DNA of 22,100 nucleotides from CAZFQG01 sp964520785 (lineage in GTDB: Bacteria > Planctomycetota > Planctomycetia > Pirellulales > Thermoguttaceae). The position numbers were made by a program, and so were the translations under genes. The first letter of the stretch is position 1, and the number at the start of each line of letters is the position of its first letter. Under the pieces are notes generated by a model, which worked only from the letters and a program-made list of their open reading frames with translations, ran no database searches and was not told the origin of the DNA. Below are positions 6,975 to 15,183 of this stretch, piece after piece. The DNA lies in contig CAZFQG010000104.1 in NCBI GenBank assembly GCA_964520785.1, positions 1 to 22,100 of the forward strand. Reading direction: 5' to 3'.

Positions 6975-8304
6975 ATCCCCGCGAACCATTCTGATCGTCG
7001 ATGACGAAGCCTCGCAGCGCACGCTGTTGAGCGGGTTTGTCGAATCAATCGGTTTCCGGCCCGCGGAAGCCCCGTCCGCGGAAGAGGCGCTCGATAGCAT
7101 TCGCCGCGCGTGCCCCGCGATGGTCCTTCTGGACGTGCGTCTACCGGGCATGAACGGCATCGAGGCGCTCGCGAAGATTCGCGAGATTTCGAGCGAGCTT
7201 CCCGTCTTGCTGATTACGGCCCATGCCGATCTGCGGGAGGCGGTCAGCGCGGTCAAAGGGGGGGCGGACGACTATCTGGCCAAGCCGGTCGACCTGGACG
7301 AACTGGAAGCCGCCATCTCCGACGCGGTCGGACCTTCCGAGAAGGCCGGCGCCGGGGAGGATCGGAAGTACCCGGCGGTGCCGCCGTGGTTCGTGTTCGA
7401 GAGCCCCGCGATGCGTCGCCTGGTGGAGACGGTCGCCGTGGTCGCCCCTTCCGACGTTCCGGTCTTGATCACCGGGGAGAGCGGCGCCGGCAAGGAGGTG
7501 GTTGCACGGCTCATTCACCACTGGAGCCCACGTCGCGACGGGCCGCTCGTGACCGCCAACTGCGCGGGCCTCCCGGAATCGCTCATTGAGAGCGAGCTGT
7601 TCGGCCATACCAAGGGTGCCTTCACCGGGGCCACGCAAACCCGACAGGGCTTCTTTCGCTCCGCTGCCGGCGGAACGCTTTTTCTCGACGAGATCGGCGA
7701 GCTGCCGATTCACCTTCAACCGAAACTCCTGAGGGCCTTGGAGTCGGGAACCATCACGCCCATCGGCAGCGATGCGCCGATGCCGGTCGATACGCGGTTC
7801 GTCGCGGCGACGAATCGCGACTTGCAGAAGGCGATTGACGAAGGCGCTTTTCGCGACGACCTGTATTTTCGTATCAACGTCATCGAGCTTTCGGTGCCAC
7901 CGCTTCGCGACCGTCGCGAGGATATATTGCCTTTGGCCGGCCGATTCGCGTCCGAATTCCGCGGCGGCCCGGTGCGTCTGTCACCCCAGGCGGCGCAGTG
8001 CCTGCTGGCTTACGGTTGGCCGGGCAACATCCGTGAGCTGCGCAACGCGGTCCAACGCGCCTGCCTGCTCTGCCGCGGGGATATTATCCTGCCGGAACAT
8101 CTCACGCCGAAAATGGCCGATCTCGCGTCCAAGGCCGCGCCGGCAGATGGGGACGACGACCGGCTCTCGCAGGTCGAGAGGGCCACGATACTCGCCACGC
8201 TCGAGGAGTGCGGTGGAAATCGAACCCACGCCGCGAAGAAACTCGGCATCAGCCGCAGGGCCCTGCTGAACAAACTCCGGGTGATAACGACACAGTCAAA
8301 GTGA
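6967..8304 (+). CDS. Sigma54-dependent NtrC-family response regulator
   Basis: 445 residues, in the classic three-part order. The receiver domain (6-120) has the acidic pair D12/D13, phospho-acceptor D56 (VLLDVRLPG) and K106 (DYLAKP). The AAA+ domain (about 143-375) has Walker A GESGAGKE (170-177), an intact GAFTGA sigma54-contact loop (217-222), Walker B FLDE (239-242) and the YGWPGNIRELRN arginine-finger region near 350. The C-terminal FIS-type helix-turn-helix (about 400-440) includes NRTHAAKKLGISRR. All parts needed for phosphorylation-dependent sigma54 activation are present. Its ATG lies inside the last codons of the kinase gene. The most obvious local target is the -24/-12 promoter at 4600, which would make the three-gene locus self-inducing; the enhancer site is not established. 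Confidence 0.92.
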   Translation: MPESPRTILIVDDEASQRTLLSGFVESIGFRPAEAPSAEEALDSIRRACPAMVLLDVRLPGMNGIEALAKIREISSELPVLLITAHADLREAVSAVKGGADDYLAKPVDLDELEAAISDAVGPSEKAGAGEDRKYPAVPPWFVFESPAMRRLVETVAVVAPSDVPVLITGESGAGKEVVARLIHHWSPRRDGPLVTANCAGLPESLIESELFGHTKGAFTGATQTRQGFFRSAAGGTLFLDEIGELPIHLQPKLLRALESGTITPIGSDAPMPVDTRFVAATNRDLQKAIDEGAFRDDLYFRINVIELSVPPLRDRREDILPLAGRFASEFRGGPVRLSPQAAQCLLAYGWPGNIRELRNAVQRACLLCRGDIILPEHLTPKMADLASKAAPADGDDDRLSQVERATILATLEECGGNRTHAAKKLGISRRALLNKLRVITTQSK

Positions 8305-8357
8305 TTGCGATTCGAGGACCTCTTGAGGGAGGAATGCCGACCTGTGAGAAGACCAAC

Positions 8358-8369
8358 CTTTGCGCAAAG
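8358..8369. other. Perfect 12-bp palindrome
   Basis: CTTTGCGCAAAG reads the same on both strands. It lies 54 bp after the response regulator stop codon and about 170 bp before the second sialidase start, in a 236-bp gap with no other recognised element. It could be a repressor operator; the short length allows chance occurrence. Confidence 0.35.
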
Positions 8370-8540
8370 TACCTGTCTGTGGAGTTGCCTGATCGCCATC
8401 CTCATGCCTTTACTTCGTCCGGCGGCTTTTCGCTACTCCGGACACAAGCCAGGGCTTGACAACGACGAGACTCGCCGCAAAACTCTATTGCGTTGCGTTA
8501 GAATTCCGTGAGCAGTGTATTAGGACGAGGGAGAAATTCA

Positions 8541-9707
8541 ATGATGGCGATGCCAACGCGAACCTTTTGGATGCTTTTCCTGCCACTGACGGCCGCTTGT
8601 GTCGTGTCCGCGGCCGATTTGAGCGAATTCGAGGGCCCGATTGAGCCGTTTCTCGGCGAGCCGTTCATCGAGAAACGGACCATCTTTGACGGGGAACGAA
8701 TGCCCAACGTCGTCGTCGCGGTCGACGGCACGGTGATCGCCACGTGGGGAAGCGGGAACATCCGCGTGCGCCGCGGCACCGACGGGGGCACCAAAACCTG
8801 GGAGCCGGAGCAGTCGCTCGGCAAGGGAATACACGGCGGTGGAGTGACCGTCGACGAAACCACCGGCAAGATTTTCGTGTTCGCGCATCCTTCCCATCCG
8901 AAGCGCGACGCGTCGACCGCCCCGCGAACCGTCTACGAAAGCGCCGATCATGGGAAAACGTGGGAGGTCGTCGACGCGACGTTCACCAAAGACGCCCGGG
9001 GGTACGTGCCGTCTCTTCACATGGCCGAACACGGCGTCACGCTGCGCCATGGCGAACATGCCGGACGGCTGATTCGCCCGGCTCGGGTGTACAACGAAGT
9101 AGGAGGGGAACGCCTCGGCTACAACACGGCCATCTACAGCGACGACGGCGGCCGGACCTGGAATCCCAGTAGACCGTTTCCGGAGGAGGGAACCGGCGAG
9201 GGAACCCTCTGCGAATTGTCCGACGGACGGCTCTACTACAATTCCCGCGTCCACTACCCCAAGGCTGAACGCCCCACCCGGCGGCGACATGCCTATAGCA
9301 ATGACGGCGGCGAAACATGGACGGACTGGGCGATTATCGACGCCCTGCCCGACGGACGTCAGGATCGTGCATACGGCTGCATGGGCGGCCTCGTCCGATT
9401 GCCGGTAAAGGGGGAGGACATTCTCATCTTCAGCAACATTGACACGCCAAGGCCGGTTCGGGAAAGGGCGACCGTCTGGGCCAGCTTCGACGGGGGCAAG
9501 ACGTGGCCGGTCAAACGGCTGGTCGACGCGGAGGCCGGCGGATATTCCTCTCTGGCCGCGGGACGCCCCGGCACGCCGAGCGAAGGCTCGATCTACCTTC
9601 TGTACGAAGAAGGCCCCGGTAAGGCGGGGAAGATCGCTCGATTCAACCTGTCATGGCTGTTGGACGGTGAAAGGACGGGCGACGGCCGGCTGCCGGACAA
9701 CCTATAG
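8541..9707 (+). CDS. Exported sialidase-family (GH33-like BNR) protein
   Basis: 388 residues. Start ATG 8541 follows GAGGGAG at good spacing and is followed by a signal peptide (about 1-24). The mature part is a six-bladed propeller with five Asp boxes (79-87, 134-141, 200-207, 253-260, 315-322; e.g. SNDGGETW). Features typical of GH33 active sites are present: RMPNVVVAVDGTVIATW (53-69, in place of the FRIP segment), a glutamate-containing GEGTLCELSDGRLYYNSR (219-236), and the GGYSSLA tyrosine motif (Y335). The family cleaves terminal sialic acid or related sugars; in planctomycetes many such proteins act on other polysaccharides, so the substrate is uncertain. The Tat-exported isomerase-like gene follows 134 bp downstream on the same strand. 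Confidence 0.85.
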   Translation: MMAMPTRTFWMLFLPLTAACVVSAADLSEFEGPIEPFLGEPFIEKRTIFDGERMPNVVVAVDGTVIATWGSGNIRVRRGTDGGTKTWEPEQSLGKGIHGGGVTVDETTGKIFVFAHPSHPKRDASTAPRTVYESADHGKTWEVVDATFTKDARGYVPSLHMAEHGVTLRHGEHAGRLIRPARVYNEVGGERLGYNTAIYSDDGGRTWNPSRPFPEEGTGEGTLCELSDGRLYYNSRVHYPKAERPTRRRHAYSNDGGETWTDWAIIDALPDGRQDRAYGCMGGLVRLPVKGEDILIFSNIDTPRPVRERATVWASFDGGKTWPVKRLVDAEAGGYSSLAAGRPGTPSEGSIYLLYEEGPGKAGKIARFNLSWLLDGERTGDGRLPDNL

Positions 9708-9841
9708 GATGCCGTGGACGGAGACCTCCGCCGAGTGTTTTCTTTTCGCTTCCGGCCGATGCCGATTTGACACGACCCTCCTCCCAGGATACGCTAGACC
9801 CTGTTGTCGTTCGTGCATCCATTGGATATCAGGAGCCAGCC

Positions 9842-10786
9842 ATGCCTACGCCTTCCCTCTCCCGTCGTCGTTTCCTCCAAACCACGCTCGCCGCCGGCAC
9901 CGCGTTCACGGTCGCCCCGACGTTCGGGGCATTCTCCTCGAATCCTTCGAAGTCGGTTCGCCTGGGCGCTCCCGTCTTCGGTGCCCCGGCTGATCCGGAC
10001 GGCCTCGCCAAGGCTCATCGCGACCTGGGCTACCGCGCGGCCTATTGCCCGAATATCGACTTGGCGGATAAGGAACGCATCCGGGATACCGAAGCCGCCT
10101 TCGAGAAGCACGACGTCGTCATCGCGGAAGTCGGCCGCTGGGTGAACCTAATGGACTCCGATCCCGAGAAGCGGAAGCAGAACCACGCCTTCGTCACCGA
10201 GGGGCTTGCCCTGGCCGAGGCGGTCGGAGCCCGGTGCTGCGTCGACATCGCGGGCTCGTTCAACGAGGAGGTCTGGTACGGCCCCCATCCGAAGAACTTC
10301 TCCCAGGAGTTCTTCGACGCGGCGGTCGAGAACGCCCGGAAGATCATCGACGCGGTGAAGCCGAAACGGACGAAGTTCGCCTACGAGATGATGGGTTGGG
10401 CCCGGCCGGACAGCGCGGATTCCTACCTGGCGCTCCTCAAGGCGATCGATCGGCCCGGCTTCGCCGTCCATCTCGACCCATGCAACGCGATCAATTGTCC
10501 CGAACGGTTCTACGACAACACGGCGCTTCTGAACGAGTGCTTCGACAAACTCGGACCACACATCGCCAGTTGCCACGCGAAGGACCTCTCCTGGGAAGTC
10601 GAAATGAACGTCCATTTCCGCGAAGTCGTTCTCGGGACCGGCTGCCTCGACTACAAGACGTTCCTCGCCCGGCTCGCCGCGCTGCCGGGCGAGGTCCCCC
10701 TCATGATCGAACATATGAAGGACAAGGAGGAATACGACCGGTCGCGCGAGTATGTATTCAAGGTAGCGAGTATGTATTCAAGGTAG
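9842..10786 (+). CDS. Tat-exported sugar phosphate isomerase/epimerase-like TIM-barrel protein, 3' end altered by tandem repeat
   Basis: 314 residues. Start ATG 9842 is preceded by AGGAG, and a twin-arginine signal follows at once (SRRRFLQT, residues 7-14, then a hydrophobic stretch to about 30). An in-frame TTG at 9767 would only add a non-signal leader. The mature part fits the xylose isomerase-like TIM-barrel family. Candidate metal ligands sit in the expected order: E182 (AYEMMGW), D212 (VHLDPCN), H245 (SCHAKDL) and E290 (MIEHMKD). The enzyme would isomerise or epimerise a sugar or inositol outside the cytoplasm. The last residues (ASMYSR) are encoded inside a 20-bp tandem repeat, and the natural ending seems displaced (see the repeat entry). 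The catalytic part is complete, so it may still function. Confidence 0.83.
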   Translation: MPTPSLSRRRFLQTTLAAGTAFTVAPTFGAFSSNPSKSVRLGAPVFGAPADPDGLAKAHRDLGYRAAYCPNIDLADKERIRDTEAAFEKHDVVIAEVGRWVNLMDSDPEKRKQNHAFVTEGLALAEAVGARCCVDIAGSFNEEVWYGPHPKNFSQEFFDAAVENARKIIDAVKPKRTKFAYEMMGWARPDSADSYLALLKAIDRPGFAVHLDPCNAINCPERFYDNTALLNECFDKLGPHIASCHAKDLSWEVEMNVHFREVVLGTGCLDYKTFLARLAALPGEVPLMIEHMKDKEEYDRSREYVFKVASMYSR

Positions 10787-10806
10787 GGAGTATGTATTCA
10801 AGGTAG
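10747..10806 (+). repeat. Tandem repeat, three 20-bp units, over the end of the isomerase gene
   Basis: Units at 10747-10766, 10767-10786 and 10787-10806 begin CGAGTATGTATT or GGAGTATGTATT and end CAAGGTAG. The first two are identical and the third differs only at its first base. Because 20 is not a multiple of 3, the second unit is read in a shifted frame and supplies the stop codon TAG at 10784-10786. With a single unit the frame would continue as VFKVGKEIGVGFREP, which looks like a normal family C-terminus. The array therefore looks like a recent expansion. Confidence 0.9.
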
Positions 10807-10849
10807 GGAAGGAGATCGGCGTCGGCTTCCGAGAACCGTACTCGCGGCG

Positions 10850-10900
10850 ATGCCTCGTGGCATGTCGTTCGTGGTGCCCGCGAGGCACCCCTTCCTTCGT
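10850..10900 (+). terminator. Possible terminator with two adjacent hairpins
   Basis: ATGCC/GGCAT arms (10850-10863) are followed by GGTGCC-CGCGA-GGCACC (10873-10889), then a pyrimidine-rich CCTTCCTTCGTCTT. It lies 64 bp after the isomerase stop and before the convergent uvrA-type gene. The tail is not a pure T-tract, so the call is moderate to weak. Confidence 0.4.
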
Positions 10901-10959
10901 CTTGAACGCGGATACCCGGGCGGACGCGCGACGAACGAGGAACTTGCCGCAAACACATA

Positions 10960-13791
10960 TTACGACAAGGAGCAGCCGACTCCGCCGTCCAGCTCGGCCC
11001 TCAAGAACCGGGCCGTAATCGATTCTTCGGATTCAATGATCTCCTCCGGTGTCCCGGCCGCGACGAGCCGCCCCCCTTCTTCCGCGGCGCCGGGTCCCAA
11101 GTCGATGATATAGTCCGCCTCGCGGAGAATTCGCGGGTTATGCTCGATGACGACGAGCGAGTGCCCCACCGAAAGAAGCGCCTCGAAGCAATCAAGGAGT
11201 TGAACGATGTCCGCGAAATGCAGCCCGGTCGTCGGCTCGTCCAATAGGAACAGGCATCGCCCCCTCTTGGCTCCGGAAAGATGGGCCGCCAGCTTCAGCC
11301 GTTGCGATTCCCCGCCGCTGAGCGTATTCGCCGGTTGACCCAGCCGGAGATAGTCGAGTCCCACGTCGATCATGCGCTTAAGTCCGTGCTGCGCTTTCCG
11401 CCTGCCTCGGAAGAAACCGAACGCCTCGCGGACGGTCATGTCGAGAACCTCGGCGATGTTCCGTCCGCGATAATGGACCGCCAGAATCTCCTTGCGATAT
11501 CGCCGCCCCTTGCACTCGGGGCACCGCATGTAGACGTCGGCGAGGAACTGCATGTCGATAGGGATGTGCCCGTCCCCGCGGCATCGCTCGCACCTGCCCC
11601 CTTCGACGTTGAAACTGAAATGGCTCGCGGAGAGGTTTCGCGTTCGGGCTTCGACCGTGCCGGCGAAAACTGCGCGGATTTCGTCGAAGACTTTGAGATA
11701 GGTGGCGGGGTTGGATCGCGGAGTCCTCGCGATCGGCCCCTGACCCACCATTAGAACGTCGTCGATTTGTCCGTCGCCGTAGACGTCGTCGCAGGGCAGC
11801 GGCTTGGGGGCGGTTTTATGCAACCGCCGGCAGAGTGCCGGATACAGGGTATCCTGTACGAGCGTGCTCTTGCCGGCCCCGCTCGCCCCCGTAACGCAAC
11901 ATAAGACGCCTAAAGGAAAAGCCACGTTCAAGTCTTGCAGGTTGTTTCCCTTGGCGCCCGTCAGCCGCACCCATCCGTGACACGTCTCGCGGCGGTCGTG
12001 CCGCGTGAACCGGCCGCGGCGACCCGCAAGATACTCGCCGGTCAGGCTCGCCTCCGACTCGCACATCCTCTCCACCGAGCCCTGAAACACGAGGTGGCCC
12101 CCGCGATCCCCGGCCCCGGGACCGATTTCGACAATTTCGTCGGCCTCGCGGAGAAACGCCTCCTCGTGCTCGACCACGACGACCGTATTGCCCCGGTCGC
12201 GAAGTTCCGCGATGGCCGAGAGAAGCCGCCGAATGTCGCCGGGGTGCAAACCAATCGATGGCTCGTCCAATACGAACAGCAGGTTCACGAGGCTGGAACC
12301 CAACGCGGAAGTCAACCCAACCCGCCGGGCTTCCCCCCCGCTGAGCGTCCGCAGGGGTCTGTCCAAGGTGAGGTATCCGAGCCCGACCTTCGCGAGATAC
12401 CGCAGCCGTGAGTCGATCTGTTCGAGCATGAGCCGCGCGGCGCGACGCTCCCAATGCTCCAGCGCAAGAGCGTCGAAAAAACAGATCGCCTCGGTAACTT
12501 TCATCGCCCCGACCTCGGCGATATTGATCCCACCCACGCGGATCGCCAACGCGTCATCGCGCAACCGCGTACCGCCGCACTCGCCGCACGTTTGGAGGCT
12601 CCGCCAGCGGTTCGCGACGACCGTCGCATGCCGTTTCGATTTCGTGTTCTCCATTGCGCCGAGGAACCCGTTCAACCCGGGAAATCGCTTCTCCGGAACG
12701 CCCTCGATGAGTATGCGACGTTGTTTCGCGGTCAACTCGCCGAAGGGGACGTCGACCGGAATCCCCACTTTCGAAGCACCCCGAAGAAGCGTCTCTCGGA
12801 CGTTCGCGTAGGCGGGGGCATCCCAGGCCGCGATCGCGCCGGCGGCGAGTGTTTTTCGAGGGTTCGGAACGACCAGATCGAGGTCGAGCGTCTGAACCGC
12901 ACCAATCCCCTCGCACTTGGGACAGGCGCCTAAAGGGCTGCTGAAACTCAGGAGTCTGGGTTCCGGGTCCGGGTAGGAAATGAGGCACCGGCCACACGTG
13001 GATGTTCTGGAAAAGCGCAGAAGGTTCCACCATCGCTCGTCAATTTCCCACGGTTCGCCTTCGCGCCCGGCCGCGGGCTCCGCGACGAAGACGGTGCATT
13101 CCCCCCCACCGTGGTCGAATGCCGTCTCCACGGAATCGAGCAGACGTGCCTCGGACGAACGATCCAAGAGGACACGGTCGACGACGACCCAGTACGGTCC
13201 CTCCGCTCCCGGCGGAAGATCGCTTTCGGAAAGATTGAGCAAACGATCCTTGGCCACGAACCGGAAATAGCCTTGCTTCTTCCATTCGGCGAGCGCCCCG
13301 CGGAGTTCCTCGTCGTCCGCGGAAACCGGAAAGGCAATCATGGCTCGGGTGCCCTCGCGGATCGCCGAGAGCCGCTCGACGGTTGACCGCGGAGACTCCG
13401 CGCGGACTTCGCGACCACATCCTCGGCAGATGATTCCCCCGATCTTAGCGAAAAGAAGGCGAAGGTAATCGAGGATTTCCGTCGCCGAACCGACGGTGGC
13501 CCTTAAGGAGGGGGTTCCATCCTTGCCGGTCACGGCGATCGCCGGCGGAATTCCCTCGATCCGGTCGGCGTCCGGTTTTTCGAGCCGTTCGAGGAACTGC
13601 CGCGCATAGGGGGAAAAGCTCTCGATATAGCGACGCTGGCCTTCCGCATAGAGCGTATCGACGGCCAAACTGCTCTTACCGCTCCCGCTGACGCCGCAAA
13701 ACACGATCATTCGGCGCGTGGGCAAATCCAAGTCGATGTTGCGCAGATTATGAACCCGAACGCCGCGCAGCGAAATCCGTCGATCCGTCAT
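10960..13791 (-). CDS. uvrA: UvrA-family excinuclease subunit, divergent (paralog-like)
   Basis: 943 residues, near the usual UvrA length of about 940. There are two ABC ATPase modules: Walker A GVSGSGKS (33-40) and GASGAGKS (635-642), signatures LSGGE (483-487 and 824-828), and Walker B followed by DEPSIGLH and DEPTTGLH. Zinc-binding cysteine pairs are seen at C122/C125, C266/C269, C290/C293 and C402/C405, and the C-terminal finger at C734/C737 and C757/C760. UvrA scans DNA for bulky lesions and loads UvrB in nucleotide excision repair. The first module is unusual: where canonical UvrA has an EQK-x-x-S-x-N-PRSTVGT segment, this one has TGKDGTPSLRATVGS (88-102), and the signature region reads LSGGEARRVGLTSALGSS. 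It may be an accessory UvrA paralog rather than the housekeeping copy. The ATG at 13791 is preceded by GAGGCGAC. Confidence 0.9.
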   Translation of the reverse strand: MTDRRISLRGVRVHNLRNIDLDLPTRRMIVFCGVSGSGKSSLAVDTLYAEGQRRYIESFSPYARQFLERLEKPDADRIEGIPPAIAVTGKDGTPSLRATVGSATEILDYLRLLFAKIGGIICRGCGREVRAESPRSTVERLSAIREGTRAMIAFPVSADDEELRGALAEWKKQGYFRFVAKDRLLNLSESDLPPGAEGPYWVVVDRVLLDRSSEARLLDSVETAFDHGGGECTVFVAEPAAGREGEPWEIDERWWNLLRFSRTSTCGRCLISYPDPEPRLLSFSSPLGACPKCEGIGAVQTLDLDLVVPNPRKTLAAGAIAAWDAPAYANVRETLLRGASKVGIPVDVPFGELTAKQRRILIEGVPEKRFPGLNGFLGAMENTKSKRHATVVANRWRSLQTCGECGGTRLRDDALAIRVGGINIAEVGAMKVTEAICFFDALALEHWERRAARLMLEQIDSRLRYLAKVGLGYLTLDRPLRTLSGGEARRVGLTSALGSSLVNLLFVLDEPSIGLHPGDIRRLLSAIAELRDRGNTVVVVEHEEAFLREADEIVEIGPGAGDRGGHLVFQGSVERMCESEASLTGEYLAGRRGRFTRHDRRETCHGWVRLTGAKGNNLQDLNVAFPLGVLCCVTGASGAGKSTLVQDTLYPALCRRLHKTAPKPLPCDDVYGDGQIDDVLMVGQGPIARTPRSNPATYLKVFDEIRAVFAGTVEARTRNLSASHFSFNVEGGRCERCRGDGHIPIDMQFLADVYMRCPECKGRRYRKEILAVHYRGRNIAEVLDMTVREAFGFFRGRRKAQHGLKRMIDVGLDYLRLGQPANTLSGGESQRLKLAAHLSGAKRGRCLFLLDEPTTGLHFADIVQLLDCFEALLSVGHSLVVIEHNPRILREADYIIDLGPGAAEEGGRLVAAGTPEEIIESEESITARFLRAELDGGVGCSLS

Positions 13792-14135
13792 GTCGCCTCG
13801 TTGGTGCTATGCATTAAACAAGACCCGGATGGAACCCGCGGCGGTTGGAAACCGCGATTTCTCCCGTCGAATTTCCTTTGCCGTCCGGGCCGCGGTCCAT
13901 CGTTGACTACCGCGATTCTACATCCCCGGCCGGACCTCGTGCAAGTCTTGCGACTCTTGCCGACTGCAACACCCGCCGTCCAATGCCTTTCGGTTCGGCC
14001 GAAACAAATGTCCACAATCACTCAATACCTTTCCTCCGATTGCCGAAACAGATTCTCTCGATCAGAATGGGTCGTTTCGTTCAACGCCTGAAGGAGTAGT
14101 TTGGTGCCACGAAGGCATCGGAAATGGAGTGATAT
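13792..14135. other. Divergent intergenic region between uvrA-type and SET genes
   Basis: This 344-bp gap must hold the promoters of both flanking genes. A TTGCCG (14040-14045), 17 nt, CAGAAT (14063-14068) pair is a weak candidate for the SET gene, with 4 of 6 matches in each hexamer. A 10-bp palindrome TTCGGCCGAA lies at 13994-14003 and could be an operator. No RNA gene or convincing small ORF is seen. Confidence 0.4.
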
Positions 14136-14678
14136 TTGTTCAAGGAGATTGCACAACCGGGATCGCGAACCGGAACCTACATCGGTGAGACGGCCGTCGG
14201 ACGCGGGTTGTTCGCGGCGAGGCCGTTTCGCGCCGGAGAATTCGTCGGATCCGTTGACGGGCGATTCTTGCGCGACGCGCCGAACTATGGATCGGATTAT
14301 TGTATCGGTCTGGACGATACGACAACACTGGAACCGACCCCACCGTTTTCCCTGCTCAACCACGGTTGCCGGCCCAACTGCGCCGTCTTCTATGACTGTG
14401 AGGAGGAAAATGGAAGCGTGGAAGGGTACGACGTCTGGATTGAAACGATCCGCGACTTGGAGCGAGGCGAGGAACTGACGATCGACTACGCCTGGCCCTC
14501 CGACGCGGCGATTCCCTGCAAATGCGGAAGCACGCAGTGCCGGGGCTGGATATGCCGCGAGGACGAACTGCACAACCTCCAGCGAACCTCCACGGTGGAA
14601 GAATCGGCTCGGGATGTCACGCCCCCCACGGAAGTCGCTTCCGACGAACTCCTGGACCCCCAGAGCAACGTCGGATAG
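14136..14678 (+). CDS. SET-domain protein with post-SET cysteine cluster (putative protein lysine methyltransferase)
   Basis: 180 residues, starting at TTG 14136. An in-frame TGA at 14130 rules out a longer frame, and a GGAG lies about 7 nt upstream. The SET fold is recognisable throughout: GRGLFAARPFRAGEFVG (22-38), the S-adenosylmethionine-binding knot motif NHGCRPNC (75-82), and GEELTIDYAW (111-120) with the catalytic-type Y118. A post-SET motif follows (CKCGSTQCRGW, 128-138), whose cysteines with C82 could bind zinc. The protein is a bare catalytic domain plus a 40-residue acidic tail. SET enzymes methylate lysines (histones in eukaryotes; ribosomal or nucleoid proteins are candidates in bacteria); the target is unknown. 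It is divergent from the uvrA-type gene and followed on the same strand by a VanZ-like gene. Confidence 0.85.
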   Translation: MFKEIAQPGSRTGTYIGETAVGRGLFAARPFRAGEFVGSVDGRFLRDAPNYGSDYCIGLDDTTTLEPTPPFSLLNHGCRPNCAVFYDCEEENGSVEGYDVWIETIRDLERGEELTIDYAWPSDAAIPCKCGSTQCRGWICREDELHNLQRTSTVEESARDVTPPTEVASDELLDPQSNVG

Positions 14679-14789
14679 ACTGTGAAGTTCGGGAGGGGGC
14701 GGTTATTGCGGCCGACGCGGTCCGCCGCCCCCCTCCATGGACTGTGTATTCCCTATATCGAAGGGTACCACGCACTCGCCGGATTCCTC

Positions 14790-15164
14790 ATGAAGATTCT
14801 ATTTCTGCTCTACACGGCCGTGCTCACGTTTCTCCTTGTCACGAATCGGCCTCAGGATTTCGTGCGGATTTACGGCTGGAGGGCCTTCATCGAGGCCTGG
14901 GCCCATCTCATCGCGTTCGGCATTCTCGCGTTCCTGGCGACCCTCGCGCGGACACGTACTCCAGTCTGGTTGATGGCCGCGGCGCTCGTTTTCTACGCCG
15001 GAGCGACCGAAGTGCTTCAGGGTTTCACCGCTTCCAGAACACCGGATTGGAAGGATCTGCTGCAAAACCTGATCGGCATTGCCTTGGGAATCGCCGTTGC
15101 ATGGCCAATCAGCAGATTCTGGCGGAACCTGAACTCAAAAGACCACGACGATGCCTTGCGATAG
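14790..15164 (+). CDS. VanZ-like small membrane protein
   Basis: 124 residues with four hydrophobic helices (about 3-17, 36-53, 58-74, 91-109). The pattern matches the VanZ-like family: an aromatic/His-containing second helix (AHLIAFGILAF), then YAGATEVLQGFTASRTPDWKDLLQNLIGIALG, where E-x-x-Q and the R-x-x-D-x-x-D-x-x-x-N segment are family hallmarks. VanZ gives low-level teicoplanin resistance in enterococci; the role of the many chromosomal relatives is unsettled and a link to glycopeptides should not be assumed. ATG 14790 is chosen because it begins directly with the first helix. An in-frame GTG at 14682, 3 bp after the SET stop, would add a non-hydrophobic leader. Neither has a clear ribosome site, but coupling to the SET gene is possible. 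Confidence 0.75.
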   Translation: MKILFLLYTAVLTFLLVTNRPQDFVRIYGWRAFIEAWAHLIAFGILAFLATLARTRTPVWLMAAALVFYAGATEVLQGFTASRTPDWKDLLQNLIGIALGIAVAWPISRFWRNLNSKDHDDALR

Positions 15165-15183
15165 TCGGGCGGAGGAATCTTCG

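Noticed and set aside
8305..8511. Small open frame after the response regulator
   Set aside because: No ribosome site or recognised motif, and atypical codon use. It most likely arises by chance.
10747..10806. Short repeat array considered as a CRISPR remnant
   Set aside because: The units are directly adjacent with no spacers and no cas genes are present, so it is a simple tandem repeat.
14101..14478. Open frame starting at 14101-14103 behind an AAGGAG
   Set aside because: It overlaps the SET gene in another frame, and only the SET frame encodes a recognisable protein. The ribosome-site-like sequence is probably coincidental or part of the leader.
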